DNA of 57,680 bases from contig JAFYPU010000031.1 in assembly GCA_017547385.1 (NCBI GenBank), positions 1 to 57,680 of the forward strand, read 5' to 3'. The stretch is from Bacteroidaceae bacterium. GTDB lineage: Bacteria; Bacteroidota; Bacteroidia; Bacteroidales; Bacteroidaceae. Made by a program: the position numbers and the translations under genes. Below are positions 38,155-45,937 of the stretch, one piece after another. The notes under the pieces were generated by a model that saw only the letters and a list, made by a program, of their open reading frames with translations, did not search any database and was not told where the DNA came from. The stretch's first letter is position 1. Every line of letters begins with the position of its first letter.

Positions 38155-39876
38155 TTACTTCTCTCCATACTTAATGCGTAACTCATGCACAGTCGAAACC
38201 GGACCTATTGCACCATATTCATGATTGAGAAGAAGGCATTGCATGGTAGGCGTCATGGTTACCACCTTTGACTTGTCCGAAGAGTAATCGTCTGAATCCA
38301 GCTTTTTACTTAAGAACGAGGGCAGTCCATGTTTGTTGTCATAGATGTCAGACAGATAAAGAGACACTGTGGTAGCTATCCAGCCGGAATGAGACACAGC
38401 CCAGTAAGCATAAATATCAATACCCTTGTCGGAAGGAATATGGAAAGCCGGCGAGAGCACCTGCGGCCAACGGGAAACGCCTTCCATTGTCAGTCCATCG
38501 TGCCCCTTAAAGCGCACAATCGTAGCCACATCCGCCTCTCCATTGTCCGCATTGCGCCAAGGATAATAGTGTGCCTTGGTTACATCATCGTCGGAATAGA
38601 AGCCATAACAGTCATTTTTGCTATCGGTTTTGTAGGGAATACCGGTAATATGCACCAACTTGGTGTGCGTATAGCGTGTTCCGTCCTTCAACACCACATA
38701 AGCAGTAACAGCATGACTTCCCCAACGCAATTGCGGATGTTTGATGCCCTTCTCCGTGTTATAGCCAATGATGCCATCCTTAAACGGCATATCATATTCA
38801 ATTCCATTCACCAACAGACCGGCACGCTGGATATAATCATCGTTTATTCCCTCATAAGTGGAGTGTGCATCGGAGAATGTTCCTGAGCCGTCTATCCACA
38901 AATCGCCAATCACAAGCGCATTGTTAACCATATAGTTGGCACGTTCGATGTCGCCCTCCAAGTAATAGTCGTAGCTGGTACGTGCGCCGCAAGTTACCTT
39001 AGGCTCAGAAGTACACCAGTCTATTCTGGCACGATAAGTGTACCCCCTTTTGAAAGTCATGGCCGAGAATTCCTTTTTCATTAACCGGTCTTCCGTGTAC
39101 AACTCAATCACAAAGTCGTTCAACGCCAAATCGGGGGGAAGCGAAATAAAGAAGCCTTCGGACGAGGGATTCTTGATAGTAATAGCATTGCCACTGGCTC
39201 CGGTTTTGTAACACTTAGCTTCAACAATATCCCAAACATATTGCGTGATGAAGTTTTCGTTATTCTTCTGTCGCAAAACGGCTTGCTTGAGCGCGCCCGG
39301 AGCACCCACAACTTCAACCCGCAGCAAAGAATTGACAGGATAGAACTGCAAATGCATGTTCTTGATTGAGCCAACAGCATGGGCAGCCAACAAAGCGGAG
39401 TTCTGAGGAGTACCATCTTGCGCTACGACATCCACAACAAAGCGCCCTCCTCCCTCAATACCGGCAGCACCGGACGACAAAGTCTCATTATAGGGATAAA
39501 CTGCGTAGAAAGCCTCGTTTGCGATGTTATATGTGCTGAAATCTGTGGAAAATTTCACATTGTCCGTGCCGGAAGTCATAGCCGTCATTGTCTCTACGCT
39601 TTTGAGGCTATAATGTGAGGTGATAGCAACTTTATCACCAACTTCCCAAGAGTACTGCGTATAATCAGCACCACCGATAGTTACTCCCAGCGAAGGCAAA
39701 TTAGAGTCTAAGCCGGTGTCATCGTCTTTGTCATCATTTTCTGCTGATGTATTTCCCACAATCTTCACAGACGAACAGATTACGCCATTCTCTTCCGGAT
39801 ATTTAGGCCCGTCATCCTCTGAACACGAAACCATAGCAGCTACCGCCGCCACAATCCATAATAAACCTTTCTTCAT
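38155..39876 (-). CDS. Fimbrillin-like surface lipoprotein
   Basis: 573 residues with a lipoprotein signal (A-A-M-V-S-C at residue 18). The N-terminal half follows the pattern of Bacteroidales fimbrillin-family proteins (W-E-V-G-D-K-V-A-I-T, then N-V-K-F-S-T-D-F, then F-Y-A-V-Y-P-Y-N-E), beta-rich and Gly/Ser-rich. The C-terminal 270 residues are an additional beta-rich region without a recognised domain. It is probably outer-membrane and surface exposed, either a fimbrial component or a related adhesin. A 59-residue gene lies 27 bp upstream on the same strand. Confidence 0.75.
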   Translation of the reverse strand: MKKGLLWIVAAVAAMVSCSEDDGPKYPEENGVICSSVKIVGNTSAENDDKDDDTGLDSNLPSLGVTIGGADYTQYSWEVGDKVAITSHYSLKSVETMTAMTSGTDNVKFSTDFSTYNIANEAFYAVYPYNETLSSGAAGIEGGGRFVVDVVAQDGTPQNSALLAAHAVGSIKNMHLQFYPVNSLLRVEVVGAPGALKQAVLRQKNNENFITQYVWDIVEAKCYKTGASGNAITIKNPSSEGFFISLPPDLALNDFVIELYTEDRLMKKEFSAMTFKRGYTYRARIDWCTSEPKVTCGARTSYDYYLEGDIERANYMVNNALVIGDLWIDGSGTFSDAHSTYEGINDDYIQRAGLLVNGIEYDMPFKDGIIGYNTEKGIKHPQLRWGSHAVTAYVVLKDGTRYTHTKLVHITGIPYKTDSKNDCYGFYSDDDVTKAHYYPWRNADNGEADVATIVRFKGHDGLTMEGVSRWPQVLSPAFHIPSDKGIDIYAYWAVSHSGWIATTVSLYLSDIYDNKHGLPSFLSKKLDSDDYSSDKSKVVTMTPTMQCLLLNHEYGAIGPVSTVHELRIKYGEK

Positions 39877-39903
39877 AATCGTATTATTTTCTATTTAGTC
39901 TTT

Positions 39904-40083
39904 TTACTCTTCCTCTTCACTATGAACAGATGCACCCCAAAGCAAATGTCTTTTCCGCGTTGGTTTAACACTCTTGATTTCACCTCCGCCTTGTCCGGGA
40001 GTGATAGAACCGGAGACTGCCAGCACCTTTTCCGATTGCAGTTCTGCAGTCTCCATATTGGGAACGACGTAGTTTTTTTTCAT
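39904..40083 (-). CDS. Small peptide gene upstream of the fimbrillin-like lipoprotein
   Basis: 59 codons plus stop. The peptide starts M-K-K-N-Y-V-V-P-N-M-E-T-A-E-L, continues with K-V-L-A-V-S-G-S-I-T-P-G, then a G-Q-G-G-G stretch, a basic segment (K-P-T-R-K-R-H) and an acidic E-E-E-E end. There is no signal peptide or membrane helix. Bacteroidales genomes have many short proteins with this leader-like M-K-K-x-Y-x-x-P start and glycine-rich tail of unknown role. The 27-bp gap to the lipoprotein gene suggests one transcript. I recognise the pattern but not a family name. Confidence 0.6.
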   Translation of the reverse strand: MKKNYVVPNMETAELQSEKVLAVSGSITPGQGGGEIKSVKPTRKRHLLWGASVHSEEEE

Positions 40084-40163
40084 AAATTGGTCTTATCGTT
40101 TTGAGTTTTTATTTCCGATTTGCTATACCATATATTATATATAGACGCACATGACTACAGTTT

Positions 40164-42386
40164 TCAGCTGCGCGAAACTGCCTTAACACCGCGCACGGTT
40201 CGTATTTTCTTGATGAGAGAAGAGAGCACTTGGGTGTCGTCCACCAACACTGTGAGGATGCCACTGAAAAGTCCGTCATAACTATCAATGTTGATACTTC
40301 GGAGCATAATCTTTTCTTCCTTGGAGATGATGGATGTGATGTTGTTCACAATTCCTAAATCGTCCTGCCCCACGATGTGCAACGTGATGCTATATTTTCC
40401 TCCTCCCTTTCCGGCCCAACGGGCTTTCACCACACGATAGCCGAAACGCTCGCGCAAGGCCGGAGCATTGGGACAATTGGTGCGGTGAATCTTGATGCCA
40501 CCGCCCGAAGTTACGAAGCCGAACACCTCATCGCCATACACGGGATTGCAGCAGCGTGCCATCTGAAAGTCAATGCCCTTCAGGTTTCTGTCGATCACCA
40601 GCACATCGTCCTCCCCTTTCACCTGCTTTTCGCGCTCTGCCATGAAGTTGTATTCCTCCGCCGAACGTGCGGCGGCTCTCTCGGCCAAACCCATTTCGCG
40701 TCGCGCCAACTCAATGTAAAGGTCAATCAGCTCGTTCACGTCCACCTTCTCGTCGGCTATAGCCTTGAAGAATTCGCTCGACTCCTTGAAGCCGGCCTTC
40801 TTCACCAAGCGGTTGATGTTGTCCTCATCCCATTCAATTTTTCGGTTCTTGAGTTTACGTTCCAACAATTCGCGGGCCAACACCCCCTCACGGGCTTGCA
40901 ATTCTTTGACCGATTGACGTATTTTGGCCTTGGCATGCGAGGAGACTACCGAAGATATCCATTCCATTTTCGGAGTCTGCGTGTTCTGCGTCAGAATTTC
41001 CACCGTAGCTCCGCTTTCAAGCTGTTGGCGAATGGGAACAGCGCGTCCGTTGATACGACCACCCACACAGCGATTTCCCACAGCCGTATGGATGTGATAG
41101 GCAAAGTCGAGCACAGTGGCACCGGCCGGCAGTCGGAAGAGGTCGCCCTTGGGAGTGAAAACATAGACCTCATGCTGCTGCGTGCCGCTACTCAGGTTTT
41201 CCGTGAGCAAAGCCTCATCGCCACTCTCAAGCGCCGAACGTATCCCGGCCAACCATGCATCAACACCTCCCCCACTCTGCTTCACACCTTTGTATCGCCA
41301 ATGCGCAGCCAGCCCGTGTTCAGCCACCTCATCCATACGCTCAGTGCGGATTTGCACCTCCACCCATTTGTCTTCCGGTCCTCGCACGGTGATGTGCAGA
41401 CTCTCATAGCCATTGCTCTTGGGCACAGTGATCCAATCGCGCAGTCGCTTCAAGTTGCTTTCATATTTGGCAGTGATGAGCGAAAAAGCCTTCCAGCATT
41501 GTTCCTTCTCCTTTGACGGCGGTGCATCGATGATGATTCGAATGGCAAAAAGGTCATACACGCCATTGAAACCGCACTGCTGCTTTTTCATCTTTTGCCA
41601 GATGGAATGTATGCTCTTGGTGCGGCCTTTCATGTGATACTTCAATCCTTCGGCATCGAGCATTTCGCGAATTGGTGCAATGAAACGTTCGATATAGGCA
41701 TCGCGGCTCTTCTTTGTAGCATTGAGGTTGTCCTTAATCATATAGTAAGCCTCACGCTCCATATACTTCAATGAAAGATCCTCCAATTCGCTTTTCAGTT
41801 TATAGAGTCCCAACTTGTGCGCCAAAGGAGCGTATATGTAAGCTGCCTCGGTGGATGTTTTCAGTTGCTGCTCGCGCGCTTCGGTGTTCTTAATGCGACG
41901 CATCACACTCACATTGGCAGCTATCAACAGCAGAACCACACGCATATCGCCGGCCTGACTCACCAAAAGATTGCGAAAGTTGTCCGTACGCATGGCCTCG
42001 GTTTTCACTTCCAAGGCCTCCACACGGCGCAAGGCTGCCATGGCATTCACCACGTCGGTACCCATGAGTTTGCACAGCTCTTCATGGCGTTCGTCCGCTC
42101 CGACAGCGCAAAGCAAATAAGCCTTGAGCACTGCACCACGCAGCCCAATCTCACTCACAGCCAATTCGATGGTTTGAAGTGCCAACACCACACGGTTTAT
42201 GCCAAAGACATCGCGAGGCACTTCGTTGGCACAAGCCGTTGCAAGAAAATCATAAAGCTTTCGCGCTTCTCCATACTCCATACGGGCATTCGGCAAACGC
42301 CATAAAGCCAACAGACACCGCCGCAATTCGGCAGCCTCCTGCGGCGTAAAACCATTAGATATGCTTGAAGTTTTCAGTTGAGCCAT
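40164..42386 (-). CDS. RelA/SpoT-family (p)ppGpp synthetase lacking the hydrolase HD motif
   Basis: 740 residues from ATG 42386. In order: a degenerate HD region (about 60-170), a synthetase domain (about 235-350; G-R-T-K-S-I-H-S-I-W-x-K, P-K-S-N-G-Y-E-S-L-H, V-E-V-Q-I-R-T, H-G-L-A-A-H-W), TGS (about 395-455), a helical/conserved-cysteine part (M-A-R-C-C-N-P-V-Y-G-D) and ACT (about 665-740). The hydrolase H-D-x-x-E-D motif is missing, and the usual A-D-R-L-H-N-M-R reads A-N-V-S-V-M-R-R. It should therefore make alarmone but not degrade it, like RelA. A separate hydrolase is expected elsewhere in the genome. Confidence 0.92.
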   Translation of the reverse strand: MAQLKTSSISNGFTPQEAAELRRCLLALWRLPNARMEYGEARKLYDFLATACANEVPRDVFGINRVVLALQTIELAVSEIGLRGAVLKAYLLCAVGADERHEELCKLMGTDVVNAMAALRRVEALEVKTEAMRTDNFRNLLVSQAGDMRVVLLLIAANVSVMRRIKNTEAREQQLKTSTEAAYIYAPLAHKLGLYKLKSELEDLSLKYMEREAYYMIKDNLNATKKSRDAYIERFIAPIREMLDAEGLKYHMKGRTKSIHSIWQKMKKQQCGFNGVYDLFAIRIIIDAPPSKEKEQCWKAFSLITAKYESNLKRLRDWITVPKSNGYESLHITVRGPEDKWVEVQIRTERMDEVAEHGLAAHWRYKGVKQSGGGVDAWLAGIRSALESGDEALLTENLSSGTQQHEVYVFTPKGDLFRLPAGATVLDFAYHIHTAVGNRCVGGRINGRAVPIRQQLESGATVEILTQNTQTPKMEWISSVVSSHAKAKIRQSVKELQAREGVLARELLERKLKNRKIEWDEDNINRLVKKAGFKESSEFFKAIADEKVDVNELIDLYIELARREMGLAERAAARSAEEYNFMAEREKQVKGEDDVLVIDRNLKGIDFQMARCCNPVYGDEVFGFVTSGGGIKIHRTNCPNAPALRERFGYRVVKARWAGKGGGKYSITLHIVGQDDLGIVNNITSIISKEEKIMLRSINIDSYDGLFSGILTVLVDDTQVLSSLIKKIRTVRGVKAVSRS

Positions 42387-42425
42387 AGTTTCATACTTAT
42401 TGAATGTGTTTAGCACCATCGGCGA

Positions 42426-42433
42426 CAAAGATA
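42426..42433 (-). promoter_or_regulatory. -7 box of the RelA-type gene
   Basis: The minus strand reads TATCTTTG, 40 nt before the ATG. It is the first part of an 84-bp repeat, and the second repeat copy carries an identical box (42517-42510), so two tandem starts are possible. Confidence 0.5.
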
Positions 42434-42568
42434 GTGAAAGGTGAGTGGAAAGTGTGAAAATGAGCTTGCGAATTTTCTAAAACTTTCCCGAACCGCAGCC
42501 TATCTTATCCAAAGATAGTGAAAGGTGAGTGGAAAGTATGAAAATGAGCTTGCGAATTTTCTAAAAAC
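42427..42568. repeat. 84-bp tandem repeat upstream of the RelA-type gene
   Basis: The segment 42427-42483 recurs at 42511-42568 with one internal difference, a period of 84 bp. The linker contains GAACCGCAGCCTATCTTATCC, which also marks the repeats at 45043 (GAGCCGCAGCCTAACTTC). Each copy begins with the promoter box. Confidence 0.9.
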
Positions 42569-42612
42569 AAAAAGAAATCCGAAACATCTTGAAAGACATT
42601 TCGGATTTCTTT
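42555..42612 (-). terminator. Terminator of tRNA-Asp
   Basis: A perfect 14-bp stem (42571-42584 with 42599-42612). On the minus strand TTGTTTTTAG follows. It starts right after the tRNA 3' end. Confidence 0.85.
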
Positions 42613-42613
42613 G

Positions 42614-42687
42614 CGGTATGGACGGGACTCGAACCCGCGACCCCCTGCGTGACAGGCAGGTATTCTAACCAACTGAACTACCACACC
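42614..42687 (-). tRNA. tRNA-Asp (anticodon GTC)
   Basis: A 74-nt cloverleaf on the minus strand. The acceptor GGTGTGG pairs with CCATACC, with G as discriminator. The D arm contains the A-G-T-T-G-G-T-T-A-G loop. The anticodon stem CCTGC/GCAGG encloses CTGTCAC with anticodon GTC, and the T arm is GCGGG-TTCGAGT-CCCGT. The 3' CCA is not encoded. It stands alone with its own promoter and terminator. Confidence 0.97.
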
Positions 42688-42728
42688 AACTCTTTGGTTG
42701 CAACGGTTGTTTTTCCCGATTGCGAGTG

Positions 42729-42759
42729 CAAAAGTAGGAGATTATTTTCAAACATGCAA
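42729..42759 (-). promoter_or_regulatory. Promoter of tRNA-Asp
   Basis: Minus strand: TTG (42759-42757), 20 nt, TACTTTTG (42736-42729). The transcript would start about 35 nt before the mature 5' end. Confidence 0.6.
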
Positions 42760-42777
42760 GCACTGAGGGCAGAAATG

Positions 42778-43314
42778 TTATATTTTTTTCAAGAAAATGC
42801 TTACCGGAAAGAAGTTCTCCCCTCTCCGCTCCCAATCGGGGAGCACTGCAACTTCCTGATACCCTGCTGCGAGAAAAAGATTTCGGCAAGGCTCATTGTG
42901 CGTTTGAGACACATGAGCGTAAAGCAGGCGAAGACGAAAGATTTCTGCCACATAACGTTCCAAAAGACACAGAGCACGTTGCGCATATCCTTGTCCACGC
43001 TCCGAGGCCAGCACCACAATGCCCACTTCTGCCCGAGCATGCTGCGGTTCGTAGGACGTGAGGTCTATCAAGCCCAAAGCTTTGCCATCACTTTTTCGCA
43101 CAATCAGCAAGCGCAATTGTCGCTGCTCGTAAAAATCTGCCGGCTGCGAGGCTATGTATTGTTTCAATGCATAACGTGAATACGGCACATCCGTACATCC
43201 CTTCTGCCACAGCGTTGTGTCGTTCTCGATGGTGTAGAGCAATTCCAAGTCTTCCGGTTCAAGTGCCCGCAACTTCACCACCTCATCTTCCAGGTATAAA
43301 AAGTCTGCCTCCAT
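42778..43314 (-). CDS. GNAT-family N-acetyltransferase
   Basis: 178 residues of the RimJ/SpeG-like acetyltransferase group, which moves acetyl from acetyl-CoA to an amine. It contains V-K-L-R-A-L-E-P-E-D-L near the start, G-L-I-D-L-T strand 4, and the acetyl-CoA loop R-G-Q-G-Y-A (about 106-111) followed by L-L-Y-A-H-V...N-x-P-C-R-N-L-F. The length is normal and it is cytoplasmic. It is 26 bp downstream of the glycosyltransferase on the same strand. The substrate (protein N-terminus, polyamine or other) is unknown. Confidence 0.92.
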   Translation of the reverse strand: MEADFLYLEDEVVKLRALEPEDLELLYTIENDTTLWQKGCTDVPYSRYALKQYIASQPADFYEQRQLRLLIVRKSDGKALGLIDLTSYEPQHARAEVGIVVLASERGQGYAQRALCLLERYVAEIFRLRLLYAHVSQTHNEPCRNLFLAAGYQEVAVLPDWERRGENFFPVSIFLKKI

Positions 43315-43340
43315 ACTCTATCTTGCAGCGCTGTTATGTA

Positions 43341-44558
43341 TCACTCTGCGGTAATGTCTTTGTTTTCGAACACTTGGTCCTTGGTGATAATCACACCGGT
43401 GGAAGAATCATAAGTGCCCAACATATATTTACCCGGAGCCTTTTGCAAGAAGTCAAGCACTTGCCGAGTGGAGAACGAGCCAAGGTCGTAAACCACACAG
43501 TAATACTTCGACATCCCTTCCTTTATCGACAAATGTCCTTCCGGCATCGAAGCGGCATCTGCTTCCACAAAATCCATTCTCAGCACCCACGCATGTGCCA
43601 GTTTCTTCGCTTCCCTGATGCTCTGAGCGCTTCCCAGAAAGAGATAACGCTTCTCGTCCATGCGCCGATTGACCGAAAGAAATTTCCGGAAATCTTTGCA
43701 CCATTGTCCGATGAGCGATAGCAACCCCTTCACCACGATGGCAAAACGTATGGGCAGCGATACGAGCGGCCCGAAACGGTGGAAATGTTTGTTGAAGAAA
43801 ATGAGCATGGCATCGTAGAACACATGCACATACCTGAAAGAACTACGATGCGTGCTTTCGCCTTTGTAGTGAATGATGGGGGTGGGCAGATAATAATTGT
43901 GATAACCGGCAAGTATCATTCTGTAAGACAAATCAATGTCTTCTCCGTACATGAAGAATTGTTCGTCAAAGCTGCCATATTTTTCTAAACGGCATCGCGG
44001 CACCATGAAATAAGCCCCCGAAAGTATTTCAATCCGCTCGGCCTTGTTTTCGTCAAGATAGCGCATATAGTACTTGCCGAACTTTCGCGAACGCGGAAAC
44101 AACGAACAGAGACCACTCATCTTGCAAAAAGCCGTCCAGGGAGTGGGCAGACCACGTCGCGACTCAAAGGCAAAACTTCCGTCTGCACCAAGCATCTTCA
44201 CACCGAGGCCACCCATATCCGGATGTGCATCGGCAAATTGCAAGCAATCCTTCAACGTGTTTTCGGTAATCAGTGTGTCGGGGTTTAAGAACAACACATA
44301 TTCTCCCCGGGCACGTTCCACTGCTTGATTGTTGGCACAGCCATATCCCACATTGCGAGCATTCTGAATGAAATTAATATGGGGATAATCGGCCACAGGA
44401 AAACGTGAACGCAGGTGCGGGATGGTGTTATCGTCCGAGGCATTGTCCACCACAAACACCTCTGTTGCGATACCATCAGCAGCTCTCAACACCGAGCGGA
44501 GACTTTGCTCCACATAATGCTTCACGTTATAGCTAACAATAATCACCGAAAGTTTCAT
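43341..44558 (-). CDS. Family 2 glycosyltransferase
   Basis: 405 residues, ATG 44558 overlapping the previous stop codon (T-G-A-T-G arrangement), so translation is coupled. The GT-A core has S-V-I-I-V-S-Y-N at the start, V-V-D-N-A-S-D-D (nucleotide-sugar site), F-L-N-P-D-T and G-E-D-I-D-L-S-Y-R near residue 200, the layout of rhamnosyltransferase-like WbbL proteins. A hydrophobic segment near 270 suggests membrane association. The last 110 residues are extra and unassigned. It probably adds a sugar to a surface polysaccharide or lipid carrier. Confidence 0.92.
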   Translation of the reverse strand: MKLSVIIVSYNVKHYVEQSLRSVLRAADGIATEVFVVDNASDDNTIPHLRSRFPVADYPHINFIQNARNVGYGCANNQAVERARGEYVLFLNPDTLITENTLKDCLQFADAHPDMGGLGVKMLGADGSFAFESRRGLPTPWTAFCKMSGLCSLFPRSRKFGKYYMRYLDENKAERIEILSGAYFMVPRCRLEKYGSFDEQFFMYGEDIDLSYRMILAGYHNYYLPTPIIHYKGESTHRSSFRYVHVFYDAMLIFFNKHFHRFGPLVSLPIRFAIVVKGLLSLIGQWCKDFRKFLSVNRRMDEKRYLFLGSAQSIREAKKLAHAWVLRMDFVEADAASMPEGHLSIKEGMSKYYCVVYDLGSFSTRQVLDFLQKAPGKYMLGTYDSSTGVIITKDQVFENKDITAE

Positions 44559-45019
44559 CACGCCTGATTTTTCGGTTCTTGCGATTGGGGAGCACGCATG
44601 GTCTCAAACGTTGCCTGCGAAGGCCAACAGAAGAGTGAAGCCACTACCGTGATGAGGAAACAATAGAACAAGGTGGTGCTGAAATCAGCCAAATAATACA
44701 CCAACAGGTTATACCAAATGGCAATGGCCACAAGGAGCGTCCGCACTATGCAAAGTGTGGCGTAAGTATGCAATGCCGGCATTTCTTCCTGACTCCGCAC
44801 CGATTGCTTCACACCACTGAAAGCCATCAGACGCATCGAAACATAACTACCGAGAAGCGTCAGCACCACTGCCACAACTTGCAAGGCGTATGCTTGTTCA
44901 ACATCGGGTTGAAAATACATCGTAGGCAGTGCTCCGCTTTCGAATGCCAAGAACAGCATCACCGTAACAAGCCACACAAAGAGATGCATCCAACGCGGTA
45001 TTTTTAGAGTTGTTTTCAT
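44558..45019 (-). CDS. Four-helix integral membrane protein of unknown function
   Basis: 153 residues with four hydrophobic segments (about 10-28, 43-64, 85-107 and 115-135) and a short basic N-terminus, so an inner-membrane protein. I do not recognise a family. It shares one base with the start of the glycosyltransferase and has a complete promoter upstream at 45042-45073. Coupling suggests it assists the glycosyltransferase or its lipid-linked substrate, which is an inference. Confidence 0.82.
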   Translation of the reverse strand: MKTTLKIPRWMHLFVWLVTVMLFLAFESGALPTMYFQPDVEQAYALQVVAVVLTLLGSYVSMRLMAFSGVKQSVRSQEEMPALHTYATLCIVRTLLVAIAIWYNLLVYYLADFSTTLFYCFLITVVASLFCWPSQATFETMRAPQSQEPKNQA

Positions 45020-45041
45020 ACTATTTATATATAAACGCCCA

Positions 45042-45073
45042 CAAAGTTAGTGCAAGGCGAGAGAAAAGCCAAA
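45042..45073 (-). promoter_or_regulatory. Promoter of the membrane protein-glycosyltransferase operon
   Basis: Minus strand: TTTG (45073-45070), 20 nt, TAACTTTG (45049-45042). Both boxes fall inside the first 85-bp repeat unit. The leader is about 20 nt. Confidence 0.7.
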
Positions 45074-45240
45074 CTTGTTTGAGCTTTTCCGAGCCGCAGC
45101 CTAACTTCAACCGAACGAAGAGAGGAAAAAGTTAGTGCAAGGCGAGAGAAAAGCCAAACATGTTTGAGCTTTTCCGAACCGCAGCCTGACTTCAACCGAA
45201 CGAAGAGAGGAAAAAGTTAGTGCAAGGTGAGTGAAATACA
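45043..45240. repeat. 85-bp tandem repeats at the promoter of the gene at 45019
   Basis: Units begin with AAAGTTAGTGCAAGGCGAG at 45043, 45128 and 45213, a strict 85-bp period; the third unit is cut short near 45240. Two full copies differ at only a few bases. The GAGCCGCAGCCTAACTTC part shows kinship with the 84-bp repeats before the RelA-type gene. Confidence 0.92.
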
Positions 45241-45316
45241 AAGCAAATTATGAAGGACCGGTATGTGCTTTCCCAAACTGCGATTGGCTTCTTCTCATCG
45301 CCAACCCCATTCCCAT

Positions 45317-45383
45317 AAAATCTGCAGTGCTTGTAGAATTTTGCGGAAGCACTGCAAAAAATTCTACAAGCACTGCAGATTTT
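45317..45383. repeat. 21-nt-unit dyad element, copy 3 (most regular)
   Basis: The outer arms, AAAATCTGCAGTGCTTGTAG plus four more bases, are exact reverse complements over 24 bp. The middle unit carries GGAAGCACTGC. It lies 75 nt after the stop codon of the lipocalin-like gene. Confidence 0.88.
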
Positions 45384-45457
45384 AGCACATCAGGCATCTG
45401 AGGCCCGACAACATATTTAAGAAAAGGCAAGAAGCACATCCGCCTCTCGCCCTACTT

Positions 45458-45922
45458 TCAGAATTTCCTAAATACCAACCGATTATATTCCGAACAGAGA
45501 ATGAGTTGTTTACTCGTGAGCTTCTCCACGGAATATGATGCCCGATTCGAGCGGATATAAAGCGGTTCGAAAATGGTTGTTGCCGGGTCAAGAATCAGGC
45601 TGTCGCGATTGTCATAATGAACATACATCTCGGTGAGTTCCAAGCGACCACCTTCGTGTCTGAAACGGGTTGCCGTATCAAACGTATAGCCATTGAGCGG
45701 TTGATGCTGGGAGTGAATGACGAGCAGGTCCAATTGAAAATTCCAATAAATACCCTCTCCCTTTGTTGACTTTGCTTGCGCCCAACCACTTTCTGCTGCA
45801 AGCGATTTCTCACTCACCTCCATGAGTTGCCACATACCATCAAGCGCTCCATTAACGGGTGTCTTTTCGCAAGCCGTCAAGGCAAACATGACCACAAAGG
45901 CCATCAAAAATATCTTTTTCAT
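45458..45922 (-). CDS. Lipocalin-like lipoprotein
   Basis: 154 residues with a lipoprotein signal (F-A-L-T-A-C, Cys18). The mature part begins G-A-L-D-G-M-W-Q-L and continues as short beta strands to a final L-I-L-C-S-E-Y-N-R-L-V-F-R-K-F, the outline of a small lipocalin-like barrel. The family assignment rests on the G-x-W start and strand pattern only. It follows wzi by 15 bp on the same strand, so it is likely an envelope protein co-made with Wzi. Confidence 0.78.
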   Translation of the reverse strand: MKKIFLMAFVVMFALTACEKTPVNGALDGMWQLMEVSEKSLAAESGWAQAKSTKGEGIYWNFQLDLLVIHSQHQPLNGYTFDTATRFRHEGGRLELTEMYVHYDNRDSLILDPATTIFEPLYIRSNRASYSVEKLTSKQLILCSEYNRLVFRKF

Positions 45923-45937
45923 AATCTGTGCTGTTGA

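Larger units (their letters stand above)
45020..45457. other. Gene-free 438-bp stretch
   Basis: Holds the promoter at 45042-45073, two and a half 85-bp tandem repeats (45043-45240) and the dyad element at 45317-45383. I see no gene. Confidence 0.6.

Noticed and set aside
40377-41516. 379-codon plus-strand frame opposite the RelA-type gene
   Set aside because: Antisense of the synthetase and TGS domains; composition is unlike neighbouring proteins.
42589-43179. 196-codon plus-strand frame starting inside the tRNA terminator
   Set aside because: It reads through the tRNA-Asp gene and the antisense of the acetyltransferase.
45043-45240. Insertion sequence remnant
   Set aside because: Strict 85-bp tandem period without inverted ends, transposase fragments or target duplications.
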